In this document: positions 16,326-24,933 of the stretch, piece after piece | How positions within the stretch are numbered: the stretch's first letter is position 1 | Layout of the letters: each line of letters begins with the position of its first letter | Origin: Bacillota bacterium | Lineage (GTDB): Bacteria > Bacillota > Clostridia > Acetivibrionales > JAFADI01 | Length of the DNA stretch: 64,000 nt | NCBI GenBank assembly: GCA_023424965.1 | Contig: JAFADI010000012.1 | Span: 69,453 to 133,452, forward strand | Reading direction: 5' to 3' | Notes under the pieces: generated by a model | Told to the model about the DNA's origin: nothing | Databases searched by the model: none | The model's input: only the letters and a program-made list of their open reading frames with translations | Translations under genes and position numbers: made by a program

Positions 16326-17072
16326 ATGGCAAAGAAATTTCAGGTTATTCTGGCTGTAACGTTGATGTTTCTGGCAGTGCCGCAGGCGGCCCATGCCATG
16401 CACATCATGGAAGGCTTCCTCCCTCCCGTATGGGCCATTTCCTGGGGAGTGCTGACCATTCCCTTTGTGGTTCTGGGGCTTTTCTCCATTCAAAAGACGG
16501 TAAAATTGAATCCAAGATTGAAAATGCTCCTGGCAATGGTGGGAGCCTTTACCTTTGTCCTTTCGGCTCTGAAAATTCCTTCGGTGACGGGAAGCTGCTC
16601 CCATCCCACCGGTGTGGGACTTGGCGCCATCCTGTTCGGACCCACGGCCATGAGTGTCCTGGGTGTGATCGTTTTGCTGTTCCAGGCCATTTTGCTGGCC
16701 CATGGGGGGCTTACCACCCTTGGAGCCAATGCCTTTTCCATGGCTATCGTGGGTTCCTTTGTGGCCTTCGGGGTGTACCATCTGGTGAAAAGGCTGGGAG
16801 GCAAACAGTGGCTTGCGGTGTTCCTAGGAGCTGCGCTGGGTGACCTGCTCACCTATGTGGTCACCTCCTTCCAGCTGGCCATGGCGTTTCCGGCGGAAAC
16901 GGGAGGCTTCATGGCATCCCTGGCAAAATTCATGGGAATATTCGCCGTTACACAGGTTCCCCTGGCCATCAGCGAAGGTATCCTGACAGTGCTTATTTTC
17001 AATGCCATTGCGGCGTACAGCAAGGATGAACTGAGAGACCTGAAAATACTCTCGGAGGAGGTGCGGGGATGA
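16326..17072 (+). CDS. cbiM: Cobalt ECF importer substrate component CbiM
   Basis: Membrane substrate-specificity subunit of a group I ECF cobalt importer, 248 aa. A cleavable signal ends at AHA-MH, so the mature protein starts with MHIMEGFLP, where the N-terminal Met amine and His side chains chelate the metal, the hallmark of CbiM. Six or so helices follow with the conserved GSCSHPTGVGLGAILFGP and GLTTLGANAFSMA segments. It overlaps cbiN by 4 bp, heading cbiMNQO under the B12 riboswitch, which fixes cobalt over nickel as the likely metal. Confidence 0.96.
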   Translation: MAKKFQVILAVTLMFLAVPQAAHAMHIMEGFLPPVWAISWGVLTIPFVVLGLFSIQKTVKLNPRLKMLLAMVGAFTFVLSALKIPSVTGSCSHPTGVGLGAILFGPTAMSVLGVIVLLFQAILLAHGGLTTLGANAFSMAIVGSFVAFGVYHLVKRLGGKQWLAVFLGAALGDLLTYVVTSFQLAMAFPAETGGFMASLAKFMGIFAVTQVPLAISEGILTVLIFNAIAAYSKDELRDLKILSEEVRG

Positions 17073-17398
17073 GTACCGAAGCAATAAAACAGGAAAAGAA
17101 AAACAACACCCTGGTAAAAAATATTGTGCTGATTGCAATCGTCGTAGCACTGGCCGTTCTGCCCCTGTTGATCGTCAAGGACGCGGAGTTCGGCGGTGCC
17201 GACGGAAAAGCCGAGGAGGCCATCACGGAAATCAATCAGGACTATGAACCCTGGGCAGCCCCCATCTGGGAGCCCCCCAGCGGTGAAATAGAAAGCCTGC
17301 TCTTTTCACTTCAGGCAGCCATCGGAGCCGGATTTATCGGATATTACCTGGGATATGTGCGGGGCCGCAAAAAGAAAGCCGACAGTGAAAAAGCATGA
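17069..17398 (+). CDS. cbiN: Cobalt importer small component CbiN
   Basis: Small two-helix membrane protein of 109 aa that associates with CbiM and is needed for metal loading. Helices lie at about residues 15-34 and 78-97; between them is the conserved extracytoplasmic segment DAEFGGADGKAEEAI followed by EPWAAPIWEPPSGEIESLLFSLQA. ATG 17069 overlaps the cbiM stop and the stop overlaps cbiQ, so all four genes are translationally coupled. Confidence 0.95.
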   Translation: MSTEAIKQEKKNNTLVKNIVLIAIVVALAVLPLLIVKDAEFGGADGKAEEAITEINQDYEPWAAPIWEPPSGEIESLLFSLQAAIGAGFIGYYLGYVRGRKKKADSEKA

Positions 17399-18186
17399 TA
17401 AGCATCGATAAATATGCCTATATGTCAAAATTGAAGAAAAAGGACCCCATGCAGAAGCTGGCCTTTGCCCTGCTGACGCTGGGGGTTTGCCTGTGGGCCA
17501 ATTCAATAGCGGTCTCATTGGCGGTACTTTTCATTATGGGGGGGTATGCCGTCTGCAAAGGCGGTATACCCGCCTCCGTATTTATGAAGCTCATGCTGGT
17601 GCCGGGATCCTTTCTGGTCATTGGTGTTCTGACCATTGCGGTCAATGTATCGGCGGACAGGGAACTTTTCCTCTTTTTTCTGCCCATCTCTGGAACCTAT
17701 ATCGGTGTGTCCCAGACAGGGCTCAGGACCGCGGCGCAGCTGTTTTTCAAAGCCCTGGGGGCGGTGTCCTGCCTGTACTATTTATCCCTCAACACCCCCA
17801 TGGTAGATTTGCTTGGAGCCCTCCGGAGGCTTAAGGTGCCGAAGCTCCTGGTTGAATTGATGGGGCTTATCTACCGGTTTATTTTTGTGCTCCTTGAGAC
17901 GGCGGATACCATGATCCGGGCCCAGAATTCCCGCCTGGGCTATTCGGGACTTTTGCCGGGCTTCCGTTCGCTGGCAGCCATGGCTTCCACGCTTTTTGTA
18001 AGGGCCTATAAGAGGTCCGATGAGCTTTATATTGCCCTGGAGGCAAGAGGGTATGACGGTGAGCTGAATGTGCTGGAAGAACCTGTGGAGACCCACTGGA
18101 CACAGTATATCCCGCCGGTGGCGATAAATTTCATGCTTGTATTTGTTACATTGTTTTTCAGACGATTTACAGGAGATGTATTTTGA
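17395..18186 (+). CDS. cbiQ: Cobalt ECF importer transmembrane coupling protein CbiQ
   Basis: T component of the ECF importer, 263 aa, with four to six hydrophobic segments and coupling helices carrying the family Ala-Arg-Gly motifs: NSRLGYSG near residue 180 and ALEARGYDGE near residue 220. It begins with SIDKYAYMSKLKKKDP, the standard CbiQ start. It overlaps cbiN by 4 bp and cbiO by 1 bp (TGATG). It couples ATP hydrolysis by CbiO to CbiM. Confidence 0.95.
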   Translation: MISIDKYAYMSKLKKKDPMQKLAFALLTLGVCLWANSIAVSLAVLFIMGGYAVCKGGIPASVFMKLMLVPGSFLVIGVLTIAVNVSADRELFLFFLPISGTYIGVSQTGLRTAAQLFFKALGAVSCLYYLSLNTPMVDLLGALRRLKVPKLLVELMGLIYRFIFVLLETADTMIRAQNSRLGYSGLLPGFRSLAAMASTLFVRAYKRSDELYIALEARGYDGELNVLEEPVETHWTQYIPPVAINFMLVFVTLFFRRFTGDVF

Positions 18187-19034
18187 TGAGTGAAAACATA
18201 TTGGAAACCCAGGACCTGCACTATACCTATTCCGACGGAACGCCGGCCTTGAAGGGGGTGAACCTCGGGATCAGGCAGGGATGGACCACCGCAATCCTGG
18301 GGGGCAATGGGGCGGGGAAATCCACCGCTTTCTTAAATTTCAACGGAATTTACAGACCCTCCTCCGGACGGGTTTTATTTGACGGAAAACCCCTGGATTA
18401 TTCCCACGGGGGCATGAAGGAACTGCGCAGAAGGGTGGGAATTGTGTTTCAGGACCCGGATAACCAGCTGTTTTCTGCCAGCGTATATCAGGACATTTCC
18501 TTCGGGCTTGTCAATATGAAGCTGCCTGAAGGGGAAATCCGGAGAAGGGTGGATTCCGTCATGGAGAGGACGGGAATTGCCCATCTGAAGGATAAGCCCA
18601 CCCACTGCCTCAGCTTCGGGCAGAAGAAACGTGCCGCCATTGCCGGTGTGCTTGCCATGGAACCGGAGGTTCTGATCCTGGATGAACCCACGGCAGGGCT
18701 TGACCCCATGGGAGTGAGTGAAATCATGAAGCTGCTCAAGGAAACCCAGAAGGAGCTTGGCATCTCGGTGGTCATTTCCACCCATGAAATCGATATTGTG
18801 CCTCTATACTGTGATTATGCCTACGTGATGGATGAAGGGAGAGTCATTCTGGAAGGGACGCCAAAAGAGGTGTTTTCCAAGAAGGAGGCCATCCGGAGCG
18901 TACACCTGAGACTTCCGCGGATAGGGCATCTGATGGAGATATTGAAGGACAAGGACGACTTTGACTTCAAGGAAACGGCGGTGACCATCTCCGAGGCGCG
19001 CAAAGTGCTGAAGGACTGGAAGAACAGTCTATAG
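18186..19034 (+). CDS. cbiO: Cobalt ECF importer ATPase CbiO
   Basis: Cytoplasmic ABC ATPase of 282 aa. Walker A GGNGAGKST, Q-loop FQDPDNQLFSASVYQDISFG (typical of ECF ATPases), signature LSFGQKKR, Walker B VLILDEPTAGLD and switch His in STHEIDIV are all present. A single ATPase implies a homodimer. ATG 18186 overlaps the cbiQ stop. The 3' end overlaps the convergent DtxR-type gene by 6 bp, with no room for an intergenic terminator. Confidence 0.96.
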   Translation: MSENILETQDLHYTYSDGTPALKGVNLGIRQGWTTAILGGNGAGKSTAFLNFNGIYRPSSGRVLFDGKPLDYSHGGMKELRRRVGIVFQDPDNQLFSASVYQDISFGLVNMKLPEGEIRRRVDSVMERTGIAHLKDKPTHCLSFGQKKRAAIAGVLAMEPEVLILDEPTAGLDPMGVSEIMKLLKETQKELGISVVISTHEIDIVPLYCDYAYVMDEGRVILEGTPKEVFSKKEAIRSVHLRLPRIGHLMEILKDKDDFDFKETAVTISEARKVLKDWKNSL

Positions 19035-19520
19035 TACGTCGCCATAGGAGCGGATTTCCTTGAATTTTTCGAATTTTTCCGCCACATCGGGATTTTCTTT
19101 GATGAAGGAATTAAACAAACTGATGTTAAGCAGGGTTTGAGGGCTTATGTTGTGTTCGATCAGTTCTGTTTCCACCAGGGCATTTTCACTGGTACCGATG
19201 GCCTTTAAAAAGGTTTCAATAATAGCATGACGGTTATAGAGGAACTTTCCCACCTTTTTCCCCTTCTCCGTAAGAAAAATAATACCGTATTTCTGATAAT
19301 CCACCATACCCGCATTGACCAGTTTCCGTACCATTTTTGTGGACGACGAAGGATGCACGTTCAGCATTTCCGACAATGCGTTTATGCGCAAATAGCCCAC
19401 TTCAAGACTGTTTCTGTAAATCATTTCAAGATAGTCCTCCATGGCGGAGGTCAGAACCCTCTTTTCCTGTTCCAGCAGTTGATACCCCCGGACGGTATGA
19501 AACTCACTGTTCTCATTCAT
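19029..19520 (-). CDS. DtxR/MntR-family metal-dependent regulator
   Basis: Metal-sensing repressor of 163 aa. The N-terminal winged helix holds EDYLEMIYRNSLEVGYLRINALSEML, the recognition region HPSSSTKMVRKLVNAGMV, and the wing YGIIFLTEKGKKVGK. The dimerisation segment has the metal-ligand region RHAIIETFLKAIG and ETELIEHNIS (His and Glu ligands as in MntR). No SH3-like domain is present, so it is the short class. It is transcribed divergently from feoAB, and a 16-bp palindrome lies between them. Iron-responsive repression of feoAB is the simplest reading; manganese is possible. Confidence 0.9.
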   Translation of the reverse strand: MNENSEFHTVRGYQLLEQEKRVLTSAMEDYLEMIYRNSLEVGYLRINALSEMLNVHPSSSTKMVRKLVNAGMVDYQKYGIIFLTEKGKKVGKFLYNRHAIIETFLKAIGTSENALVETELIEHNISPQTLLNISLFNSFIKENPDVAEKFEKFKEIRSYGDVL

Positions 19521-19587
19521 CCTTATCACCCCATCATTTTCATTGTATGCGTAACACTTTTAATTTATGGCACATATATTGGTCATA

Positions 19588-19627
19588 GGCAAAACAATTT
19601 GCCACCGCCTTAGAAGGTTAAATAATG
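19588..19627. promoter_or_regulatory. Palindromic operator and feoA promoter
   Basis: GGCAAA-ACAA-TTTGCC (19588-19603) is a perfect 6-bp inverted repeat in the divergent gap between the DtxR-type gene and feoA. Its right arm supplies a -35-like TTGCCA (19599-19604) with an AATAAT-type -10 at about 19621-19626, so repressor binding would block feoAB transcription. Assignment of operator to regulator is inference. Confidence 0.6.
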
Positions 19628-19660
19628 TGTAAACGTAAATTTTAGTGGAGGGCACCATTT

Positions 19661-19903
19661 ATGAATAACAGTCTTATTCCCTTAAGTCAATTGCCTTTGG
19701 GCAAATCCGCGAGAGTCAGGGAGCTGACCGCCGACGGCAGTTCAAGAAGAAGAATGCTGGATCTGGGCATTATTATCGATACCCATGTGGAAGCACTGCA
19801 GAAGAGCCCTTCCGGCGACCCCACGGCATATCATATCCGCGGGGCGGTCTTTGCCCTGCGGTCGGAGGAAGCGTCAAAAATATATGTAGAAGCCATGCAA
19901 TGA
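19661..19903 (+). CDS. feoA: Ferrous iron transport accessory protein FeoA
   Basis: Small cytoplasmic SH3-like protein of 80 aa that regulates FeoB. It starts IPLSQLPLGKSARVREL and has the family core SRRRMLDLGIIIDTHVEALQKSPSGDP followed by IRGAVFALRSEEASKI. GTGGAGGGC precedes ATG 19661. It lies 17 bp before the chosen feoB start (the frames overlap if the first feoB ATG is used). Confidence 0.95.
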   Translation: MNNSLIPLSQLPLGKSARVRELTADGSSRRRMLDLGIIIDTHVEALQKSPSGDPTAYHIRGAVFALRSEEASKIYVEAMQ

Positions 19904-19920
19904 AAGGAGAGGTCTGTCCG

Positions 19921-22071
19921 ATGGGTCTAACAAGTCAATCTACAGGGGTAGGGGTGCTCAACGAGGCATTTAACGTAAAGCTGAGTTCTCCGGGGGAACT
20001 GGTTGTTGCGCTGGCAGGAAACCCCAACGTAGGAAAAAGTACGGTTTTCAACAGCCTGACGGGATTAAACCAGCACACCGGCAATTGGCCGGGCAAAACC
20101 GTAACAAATGCACAGGGAAGGTATAAACACCAGGATAAGGATTTTATCCTGGTGGACATCCCGGGAACCTATTCGCTGATGTCAAGCTCCGCAGAGGAGG
20201 AAATCGCCAGGAACTTTGTGTGTTTCGGCAAGCCGGATGCAACGGTGATCGTCACCGACGCCACCTGCCTCGAAAGGAACATGAACCTGGTTTTGCAGAC
20301 CCTTGAAATTACCGACAGAGTCATCGTATGTGTAAACCTGATGGATGAAGCCAAACGAAAGAAAATACATATCGACCTGGAAGGGCTGTCGGGAAGGCTG
20401 GGCGTACCCGTGATCGGAACAAGCGCGAAAAACAACAAGGGCTTGAAGGAGTTGATGGATGCCGTCTATGCTGTGGCCAACAGGGAGAAGTATACTTCCC
20501 CCCTGTCGGTAAGGTATGGAGAGGTGATTGAAAATGCGGTGAAAACCGTCGAACCCTATGTGGAAAGTGCTGTGGGAGGGAAGATCAACAGCCGCTGGGT
20601 TTCCCTCAAATTGCTGGACGGAGAAAGCACGATTTTGAATTCTCTGGATGATTTTCTGGAAACCAGGCTCACAGACAACGAAACCATCACGCATCAACTG
20701 AAAAAGGCCAGGGAATACCTGGCGGAAAACGGAATCGATGCCAATGCCCTGCGTGACAGGGTTGTATCCGATATCGTCCATACGGCCGAGAGTATATGCA
20801 GCACAACTGTCAGCTTCGAGAATAAAAAATACAACCGCAACGACAGGAAAATCGACAGCATCCTTACCTCCAAAACCTTCGGCATCCCCATCATGATCGG
20901 CCTGCTGGGCCTGGTGTTCTGGCTCACCATTTCGGGCGCCAATGTGCCCTCTCAAATGATTGCCACCTTCCTATTCTGGATTGAAGGGCATCTGACGGCC
21001 CTGTTCCTCTGGGCGGGGGCACCGGAGTGGCTCCACGGCATTGTGGTCATGGGCGTATACAGGACCCTGGCGTGGGTCGTTTCCGTCATGCTTCCACCGA
21101 TGGCCATCTTCTTTCCCCTTTTCACCCTGCTGGAGGATTTGGGCTACCTTCCGAGGATTGCCTTTAACCTTGACAATTTCTTTAAAAGGGCCTGTGCCCA
21201 CGGGAAGCAGTCCTTGACCATGTGTATGGGCTTCGGCTGCAACGCTGCGGGGGTTATCGGGTGCAGAATCATCGACTCCCCTAGGGAGCGCCTGATCGCC
21301 ATCCTCACCAACAATTTTGTCCCCTGCAACGGGCGGTTTCCCACCCTGATTGCCATATCCAGCATTTTTATCGGCGGGGTTGCAGCAGGCATATACCAGT
21401 CACTGGTTTCCACCCTGGCAATGGTGTGTGTCATTTTGCTGGGTGTGGCCATGACACTGCTTATATCCAGGCTTCTGTCCAAAACCATCCTGAAGGGCCT
21501 GCCCTCTTCCTTTACCCTGGAGCTGCCGCCTTACCGCAAACCCCAGATAGGACGGATACTGGTGCGCTCCATTCTTGACAGGACGCTGTTCGTATTGGCC
21601 CGTGCCGTATGTGTGGCCGCTCCGGCGGGATTGATCATATGGATCATGGCAAACATCCAGGTGGGGGATGCCAGCCTCTTAACCCGGGGGGCAGACTTCC
21701 TGCAGCCCTTCGCCAATCTCATAGGGTTGGACGGCTATATTCTGATGGCCTTTATTCTGGGGCTTCCTGCCAATGAGATTGTCATTCCCATTATGATCAT
21801 GAGCTACATGGCAGCAGGAAACATGCTGGAACTGGATAGCCTGGCGGAGCTGCGCAACCTGCTGGTGGCCCACGGCTGGACCTGGCTTACGGCAGTGTGC
21901 GTCATGCTGTTTTCCCTGATGCATTTCCCCTGCGGTACAACGCTGTGGACCATTAAAAAAGAAACCCAGAGTGGGAAATGGGCTTTCATGGCCTTCCTCA
22001 TCCCCACGGCAACAGGGATTATTGTCTGCTTCACGGTAACACAGGTGGTGCGGCTGCTGGGCCTTGCGTAA
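19921..22071 (+). CDS. feoB: Ferrous iron transporter FeoB
   Basis: GTPase-coupled ferrous iron importer of 716 aa. The N-terminal G domain has G1 GNPNVGKST, G2 region around TGNWPGKTVT, G3 DIPGTYSL and G4 NLMDE. A helical GDI-like region to about residue 280 and a membrane domain with two Gate motifs follow, including CMGFGCNAAGVIGCRII with the conserved cysteines, and a late segment GLPANEIVIPI. ATG 19921 follows GGAGAGG at 8 bases; the ATG at 19900 overlapping the feoA stop has no separate site. Expression is likely repressed by the divergent DtxR-type protein. Confidence 0.96.
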   Translation: MGLTSQSTGVGVLNEAFNVKLSSPGELVVALAGNPNVGKSTVFNSLTGLNQHTGNWPGKTVTNAQGRYKHQDKDFILVDIPGTYSLMSSSAEEEIARNFVCFGKPDATVIVTDATCLERNMNLVLQTLEITDRVIVCVNLMDEAKRKKIHIDLEGLSGRLGVPVIGTSAKNNKGLKELMDAVYAVANREKYTSPLSVRYGEVIENAVKTVEPYVESAVGGKINSRWVSLKLLDGESTILNSLDDFLETRLTDNETITHQLKKAREYLAENGIDANALRDRVVSDIVHTAESICSTTVSFENKKYNRNDRKIDSILTSKTFGIPIMIGLLGLVFWLTISGANVPSQMIATFLFWIEGHLTALFLWAGAPEWLHGIVVMGVYRTLAWVVSVMLPPMAIFFPLFTLLEDLGYLPRIAFNLDNFFKRACAHGKQSLTMCMGFGCNAAGVIGCRIIDSPRERLIAILTNNFVPCNGRFPTLIAISSIFIGGVAAGIYQSLVSTLAMVCVILLGVAMTLLISRLLSKTILKGLPSSFTLELPPYRKPQIGRILVRSILDRTLFVLARAVCVAAPAGLIIWIMANIQVGDASLLTRGADFLQPFANLIGLDGYILMAFILGLPANEIVIPIMIMSYMAAGNMLELDSLAELRNLLVAHGWTWLTAVCVMLFSLMHFPCGTTLWTIKKETQSGKWAFMAFLIPTATGIIVCFTVTQVVRLLGLA

Positions 22072-22083
22072 ACCAGGAAAAGG

Positions 22084-22129
22084 AGGGACGTTTCTTCACA
22101 CATCAAAAAATGAAAAAACGTCCCTTTTT
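22084..22129 (+). terminator. Terminator after feoB
   Basis: AGGGACGTTT (22084-22093) pairs with AAACGTCCCT (22116-22125) over a 22-nt loop that can itself pair TTCA with TGAA, followed by a T run. Confidence 0.82.
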
Positions 22130-22134
22130 GACTC

Positions 22135-22163
22135 TTGACAATGTGTACGGATTCATGTACAAT
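22135..22163 (+). promoter_or_regulatory. Consensus promoter of LacI-type gene
   Basis: TTGACA (22135-22140), 17-bp spacer, TACAAT (22158-22163). The predicted start at about 22170 falls inside the first operator. Confidence 0.85.
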
Positions 22164-22166
22164 TTT

Positions 22167-22184
22167 GGTATAACGATTACTCAA
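22167..22184 (+). promoter_or_regulatory. LacI-type operator O1
   Basis: GGTATAACGATTACTCAA overlaps the predicted transcription start. Its reverse complement matches O2 at 22220-22237 at 17 of 18 positions, and its right half matches both halves of the palindrome at 23276-23293. Confidence 0.72.
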
Positions 22185-22219
22185 ATTTTTCTGATACACC
22201 ATTGCTATACTATTCTTTA

Positions 22220-22237
22220 TTGAGTAAACGTTATACC
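22220..22237 (+). promoter_or_regulatory. LacI-type operator O2
   Basis: TTGAGTAAACGTTATACC, in inverted orientation to O1, with centres 53 bp apart (about five helical turns). It lies 15 bp before the regulator start codon, allowing looping or roadblock autoregulation. Confidence 0.72.
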
Positions 22238-22251
22238 ATGAGGTAGAGTTC

Positions 22252-23241
22252 ATGAAAAATGTTTCGATTAAAGATATAGCCAGAATTACGGGTGTGTCGA
22301 CAGCGACTGTTTCCAGGGTCATCAACGACAACGGACGCTTTTCCGAGGAGACAAGAAAAAAAGTTCTGGAGGCTGCACAAAAATTTGATTATCATACCAA
22401 CGCTGTTGCCAGAAGTCTTAGAACCAACAAATCCAAATGTATCGGAGTGATTGTGCCCGATATAACGAATGAATTTTTTGCGCAGATTACCCTGGCAATT
22501 GAAAATTGCTGTTTTCCAAAGGGATATTCTATTTTTGTCTGTAATACCAATGAGGATGAGGCCAAAGAAAAGGTATATTTGAAAGAATTGGAAGCCAAGG
22601 GCGTAGACGGATTGATCTGCCTTTCAGGGAGAAGCGACCTGCCCCTTGACGCCAATAAAAGGAATATTCCTGTTGTTTGTATCGACAGAGCCTCAAAGGA
22701 CAAAAGCATTATCTCGGTTGAATCCGATAATTACAGGGGCGGATTTCTGGCAACGGAGGAATTAATAAAAAAAGGCTGTAGAAGGATTGTAATGCTGAAG
22801 GATTACCGTGAGCTTTTGACGATGGCCAACCGGTACAAGGGCTATCTGGAAGCGTTAAACTCCTATGGCATCCCTGTTGATTTGAATATTGTCTATGAAA
22901 TTCCCATCAACGTAAAGGCGGCGACTGAAAAAGTACTGAGAATAATTGACGGCAATGTGGTGTTTGACGGTATATTTGCAAGCACCGACTGGCTGGCTGC
23001 AGGTGCGTTAAATGCCTTGAAAAAGCGGAATATCGCCGTACCAGAAAAAGTAAAAATCGTAGGCTTTGACAACATATCCATTACCGAGTACAATTATCCT
23101 TCCATAACCACCATCAACCAGGACAAGCAGAAAATGGGGGAGACGGCGGCGGAAATTCTTTTGAATGAAATAGAAAACGGTATGCATAAACCGGGAAATA
23201 TTGTTATCCCCGTGGAACTGGTAAAGCGAAAGACAACTTAA
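22252..23241 (+). CDS. LacI-family transcriptional regulator
   Basis: Repressor of 329 aa. The N-terminal HTH (residues about 4-25) reads VSIKDIARITGVSTATVSRVIN, with hinge-helix region NAVARSLRTNKSK. The effector domain has IGVIVPDITNEFFAQI, DGLICLSGR, DGIFASTDWLAAGALNAL and IVGFDNISITEY. It is flanked by three related operators: two at its own promoter and one before the binding-protein gene, indicating autorepression and control of the downstream polyol-binding protein and D-psicose 3-epimerase. A ligand related to allulose or allitol is a reasonable inference from those neighbours. Confidence 0.93.
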   Translation: MKNVSIKDIARITGVSTATVSRVINDNGRFSEETRKKVLEAAQKFDYHTNAVARSLRTNKSKCIGVIVPDITNEFFAQITLAIENCCFPKGYSIFVCNTNEDEAKEKVYLKELEAKGVDGLICLSGRSDLPLDANKRNIPVVCIDRASKDKSIISVESDNYRGGFLATEELIKKGCRRIVMLKDYRELLTMANRYKGYLEALNSYGIPVDLNIVYEIPINVKAATEKVLRIIDGNVVFDGIFASTDWLAAGALNALKKRNIAVPEKVKIVGFDNISITEYNYPSITTINQDKQKMGETAAEILLNEIENGMHKPGNIVIPVELVKRKTT

Positions 23242-23275
23242 AAAGTTCTTTATGGTGCAGTGCTTTTTTGTGGCT

Positions 23276-23293
23276 TGAGTAATCGTTTACTCA
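23276..23293 (+). promoter_or_regulatory. LacI-type operator O3 before binding-protein gene
   Basis: TGAGTAATCGTTTACTCA is an 18-bp palindrome with one mismatch, sharing TGAGTAA-C with O1 and O2. It sits 107 bp before the binding-protein start, with no terminator evident between the regulator stop and this site. Confidence 0.75.
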
Positions 23294-23399
23294 TTTGCGG
23301 CTTGCAGAGACGGAAGTTGCGGAGGAAGCGGCTAGTATTACTTTGGATAATACCTAAGGGATTAGGTGTTATAAAACAAAAATATGAGGGGGAAGAAAC

Positions 23400-24824
23400 A
23401 TGAAAAGAATCATCTCATTTATGCTTGTGTCGGTAATGTGTGCGGTGCTGCTATTGACGGGCTGCGGACAGCAAACGGCGGAGTCGCCGAAACCGGACGC
23501 CCCGGCGAAGACCGAAGAGCCTGGAAATAAGGCTGAAACTCCTGCCGCAGAGCAAGTGACAATCAATCTTGCTTTTGCCAACAATCCCATTTCTCAAGCA
23601 CTGCAAAAAATTACAAAAGAAAAGTACAAGGCTGAGGGTGTGACAATAAATATTGCGGTTGTTCCGGAAAATGACCTTCGTCAGAAACTCACAACCGAAG
23701 CTTCAACCGGGGGTACGACATACGACATGTATTATATCGGACCTTATGAAGCTTTCAATTGGGCCAAAAACGGGTGGCTTGAAAATCTGGAACCGTATTT
23801 TAAAGCCTTGCCGGCCGACAAGCTTGACTGGTACGACCGCAAAGATGTAATACAGGGCATGGTTGGTTCCCTTTCGGTTGACGGGCAGCAATTTGCCGTG
23901 CCTTTCTACGGTGAAAGCTCCTTCATCATGTACAATAAAGAAATATTCGCCGCCAAAGGTCTGAAAATGCCTGATGAGCCCACCTGGGACGAGATCTATG
24001 AGCTGGCCAAAAAGGTCAATGACCCCGCAAAAGGAATCGTAGGTATGACCATGCGGGGCACCCCGGGCTGGGGAATGAGCGGAGCTCCCTTTGTGACAAT
24101 GATTAATGCTTTCGGCGGACGCTTCTACGATATGGACTGGAAAGCCACGGTGGACACTCCCGAGCAGAGAGCTGCCTGGGGAATGTATAAGAAAATTCTC
24201 CGTGAGGCGGGACAGAAAGATATTCTCTCTTATACCTACAATGAGTGTATCGCCCTGATGGCATCGGGGAAATGCGGAATCTACTATGATGCGACAGCCA
24301 CCGCGCCTTCAATCGAAGCCGAAGGAAATGCTGTAAAGGGCAAACTCGGCTATGCAATGGCGCCGCACCAAAAGATGAAGTCCAATACCTCGTGGTTGTG
24401 GAACTGGGCCATGGGAATCAATCCCAAGGTCACCGAGGCAAAAAAGAAAGCGGTATTCGATTACATGCTTTGGGCAACCTCCAAGGATTATATAAAGCTT
24501 TCCCTTGAGCTGGATCCTACGGGTTCGGTTACACCCCCTGCATCCCGTTCTTCAACCTACAAGCTCGATGCTTACAAAACCGTCCCATACGCGGAGATGA
24601 CGCTGAGAGCGCTTGAATCCATGGACTTCACAAAACCGACGCTGGATCCCGTACCCTATGTGGGGCTTCAGTATGTGGCAATGCCTGAGTTCGCAGATTG
24701 GGGCACCAAGATGACGGAATATCTTGCGGCATATGTAACGGATAAAATGAGTCTTGACGAAGCCATTAAGAAAACCAATGACCTATGCAACCAGGTCGCA
24801 AAGGATGGCGGCTATCAGAAATAG
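23400..24824 (+). CDS. Orphan sugar/polyol-binding lipoprotein (family 1 SBP)
   Basis: Extracellular solute-binding lipoprotein of 474 aa. The lipobox LTGC places the lipidated Cys at residue 21, followed by a Pro/Glu/Ala-rich tether to about residue 55. The mature domain has DMYYIGPYEAFNWAKNGWLE, the pocket segment PFYGESSFIMYNKEIF, TMRGTPGWGMSG and MNAF-type FGGRFYDMDW, which recall polyol (sorbitol or mannitol) receptors. No permease or ATPase gene follows: the next gene, after a hairpin, is an epimerase. It must use permeases encoded elsewhere, or those genes were lost. LacI-type control is suggested by the operator at 23276. Confidence 0.88.
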   Translation: MKRIISFMLVSVMCAVLLLTGCGQQTAESPKPDAPAKTEEPGNKAETPAAEQVTINLAFANNPISQALQKITKEKYKAEGVTINIAVVPENDLRQKLTTEASTGGTTYDMYYIGPYEAFNWAKNGWLENLEPYFKALPADKLDWYDRKDVIQGMVGSLSVDGQQFAVPFYGESSFIMYNKEIFAAKGLKMPDEPTWDEIYELAKKVNDPAKGIVGMTMRGTPGWGMSGAPFVTMINAFGGRFYDMDWKATVDTPEQRAAWGMYKKILREAGQKDILSYTYNECIALMASGKCGIYYDATATAPSIEAEGNAVKGKLGYAMAPHQKMKSNTSWLWNWAMGINPKVTEAKKKAVFDYMLWATSKDYIKLSLELDPTGSVTPPASRSSTYKLDAYKTVPYAEMTLRALESMDFTKPTLDPVPYVGLQYVAMPEFADWGTKMTEYLAAYVTDKMSLDEAIKKTNDLCNQVAKDGGYQK

Positions 24825-24856
24825 ACCTTAAACGAAATGCAAGCTCAGGTAAGCAG

Positions 24857-24894
24857 TATGGCATACTCTGCGGGTTTGAGCGGAGTATGCCATA
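24857..24894 (+). other. Strong hairpin between binding protein and epimerase
   Basis: TATGGCATACTCTGC pairs with GCGGAGTATGCCATA (one mismatch) around an 8-nt loop, followed by TTTAGATTTATAT rather than a clean T run. It may be a leaky terminator or a 3' stabiliser of the binding-protein mRNA. Confidence 0.65.
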
Positions 24895-24933
24895 TTTAGA
24901 TTTATATGTCGTTATACAACAGGAGGGAACTAC

